A stretch of DNA of 13,360 bases from Bacteriovorax sp. (GTDB lineage Bacteria > Bdellovibrionota > Bacteriovoracia > Bacteriovoracales > Bacteriovoracaceae): contig JAURXW010000023.1 in assembly GCA_030654205.1 (NCBI GenBank), positions 1 through 13,360 on the forward strand. Reading direction: 5' to 3'. The notes beneath the pieces are model-generated. The model was not told the DNA's origin. It saw nothing but the letters and a program-made list of their open reading frames with translations, and made no database searches. The position numbers and the translations under genes are program-made. This document shows positions 12,906 to 13,360 of the stretch, one piece after another. Position 1 is the first letter of the stretch, and every line of letters begins with the position of its first letter.

Positions 12906-13043
12906 AAAATGATTATTGATAAAAACGCACAACTAAGGCCATTGAATTTCTGATAGGGAAAAACTAGTCTTAATTTATTTTCTATAAGTTTGAATATAGT
13001 TATGTTTAAATTATTAAAGCTATTATCTTAGGCTTTCGTAAAC

Positions 13044-13071
13044 AAAATCAAAAAATTCAGGTTTTGATTTT
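13044..13071. promoter_or_regulatory. 28-bp inverted repeat before the ABC ATPase gene
   Basis: AAAATCAAAA (13044-13053) and TTTTGATTTT (13062-13071) are perfect 10-bp arms around 8 bases, ending 9 bases before the ribosome site AAGGA (13081-13085). The form fits a regulator site such as those of TetR-type proteins, or a weak leader hairpin. It is AT-rich, so chance is a real possibility. Confidence 0.35.
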
Positions 13072-13090
13072 AATAATTTGAAGGAATTGT

Positions 13091-13360
13091 ATGAGCGATG
13101 TAATTTTAAATTTTGTAAAAATACATAAGACATTTGAATCTGAAGGTTTAAACTTTACGGCCTTAAAAGAAATTAGCTTAGAAGTGAGAAAAGGTGAATT
13201 TATAGGTATCTCTGGTAAATCGGGTAGTGGTAAAACAACGCTCTTAAATATAGCAGGCTTGATAGATGCACCAACCTCTGGTGATTTATTCGTAAGAAAT
13301 ATTAATACAAAATCAATTTCTGATAATGAACTTTCTCTTATACGCGCGCAAGAGATTGGA
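13091..13360 (+). CDS. ABC transporter ATP-binding protein, LolD/MacB class (3' end outside window)
   Basis: The first 90 codons of an ABC ATPase gene that runs off the right edge. The start at ATG 13091 is supported by AAGGA (13081-13085) 5 bases upstream. The N-terminal strand ILNFVKIHKTFESEG, the ALKEISLEVRKGEFIGISGKSG segment and the Walker A GKSGSGKTT (42-50) are clear. LLNIAGLIDAPTSGDLFVRN after it matches the LolD/MacB/FtsE-type subgroup, which works with MacB- or LolCE-like permeases to move lipoproteins, peptides or drugs rather than import solutes. Q-loop, signature and Walker B lie outside the window. The gene may head an operon with a permease downstream, which cannot be seen. It is divergent from the BON gene, with 287 bases between, which hold several inverted repeats. 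Confidence 0.9.
   Translation, partial: MSDVILNFVKIHKTFESEGLNFTALKEISLEVRKGEFIGISGKSGSGKTTLLNIAGLIDAPTSGDLFVRNINTKSISDNELSLIRAQEIG

Noticed and set aside
1..13360. CRISPR arrays, tRNA genes, transposases, toxin-antitoxin or phage defence modules
   Set aside because: No regularly spaced repeats, cloverleaf-like sequences, transposase motifs or known defence domains were seen on either strand.

Overview
This AT-rich window (my rough impression is about one-third GC) carries about 14 genes on both strands, packed tightly, with no rRNA, tRNA, CRISPR array, transposase or phage module that I can see. The protein set is a mix of cell-wall enzymes with signal peptides or lipoboxes, a RodZ-type C-terminal domain, UmuDC, ArsA and an RlmN-type radical SAM enzyme. 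Together with the codon bias this suggests a free-living Gram-negative bacterium. My best guess is the Bdellovibrionota/Bacteriovoracales (predatory or related deltaproteobacteria-like lineages), but this is inference from style and gene content, not proven by any marker gene here.

Layout, left to right. 1-2023 (+): the 3' end of a RodZ-like gene is followed after one base by an MltD-type lytic transglycosylase with LysM repeats. 2186-3058 (+): a DEDDh 3'-5' exonuclease. 3055-4118 (-): a two-gene unit of a DJ-1/PfpI-family protein followed by a flavin-reductase-like FMN-binding protein, which meets the exonuclease tail to tail. 4275-4700 (+): a cold-shock-domain protein with an unrecognised N-terminal half. 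4844-5449 (+): an exported YkuD L,D-transpeptidase, followed by a good intrinsic terminator. 5538-6047 (+): an NlpC/P60-like lipoprotein. 6194-7153 (+): an exported sphingomyelinase-like phosphodiesterase. 7248-8276 (+): an RlmN-type RNA methyltransferase. 8278-10019 (-): an umuDC operon. 10057-10260 (+): a possible TTG-started small gene divergent from umuD. 10381-12144 (+): a full two-domain ArsA ATPase. 12141-12803 (-): a three-BON-domain protein. 13091-end (+): the start of a LolD/MacB-class ABC ATPase.

Themes. Three or four genes act on the cell wall or cell shape (RodZ-like, MltD, L,D-transpeptidase, NlpC/P60-like lipoprotein). A second group handles stress and repair: UmuDC translesion synthesis, the exonuclease, the DJ-1/flavin reductase pair, ArsA, BON and cold-shock proteins. 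All three convergent gene pairs end with overlapping or nearly touching stop codons.

The most interesting regulatory signals are a tandem direct repeat of TTACGCAA with an 11-base period between umuD and the small divergent ORF, and a stem that would hide the ribosome binding site of the BON gene. I did not find a clear multi-gene undescribed system. The best leads are the umuDC/small-ORF intergenic region, the cold-shock fusion protein and the leader of the BON gene.
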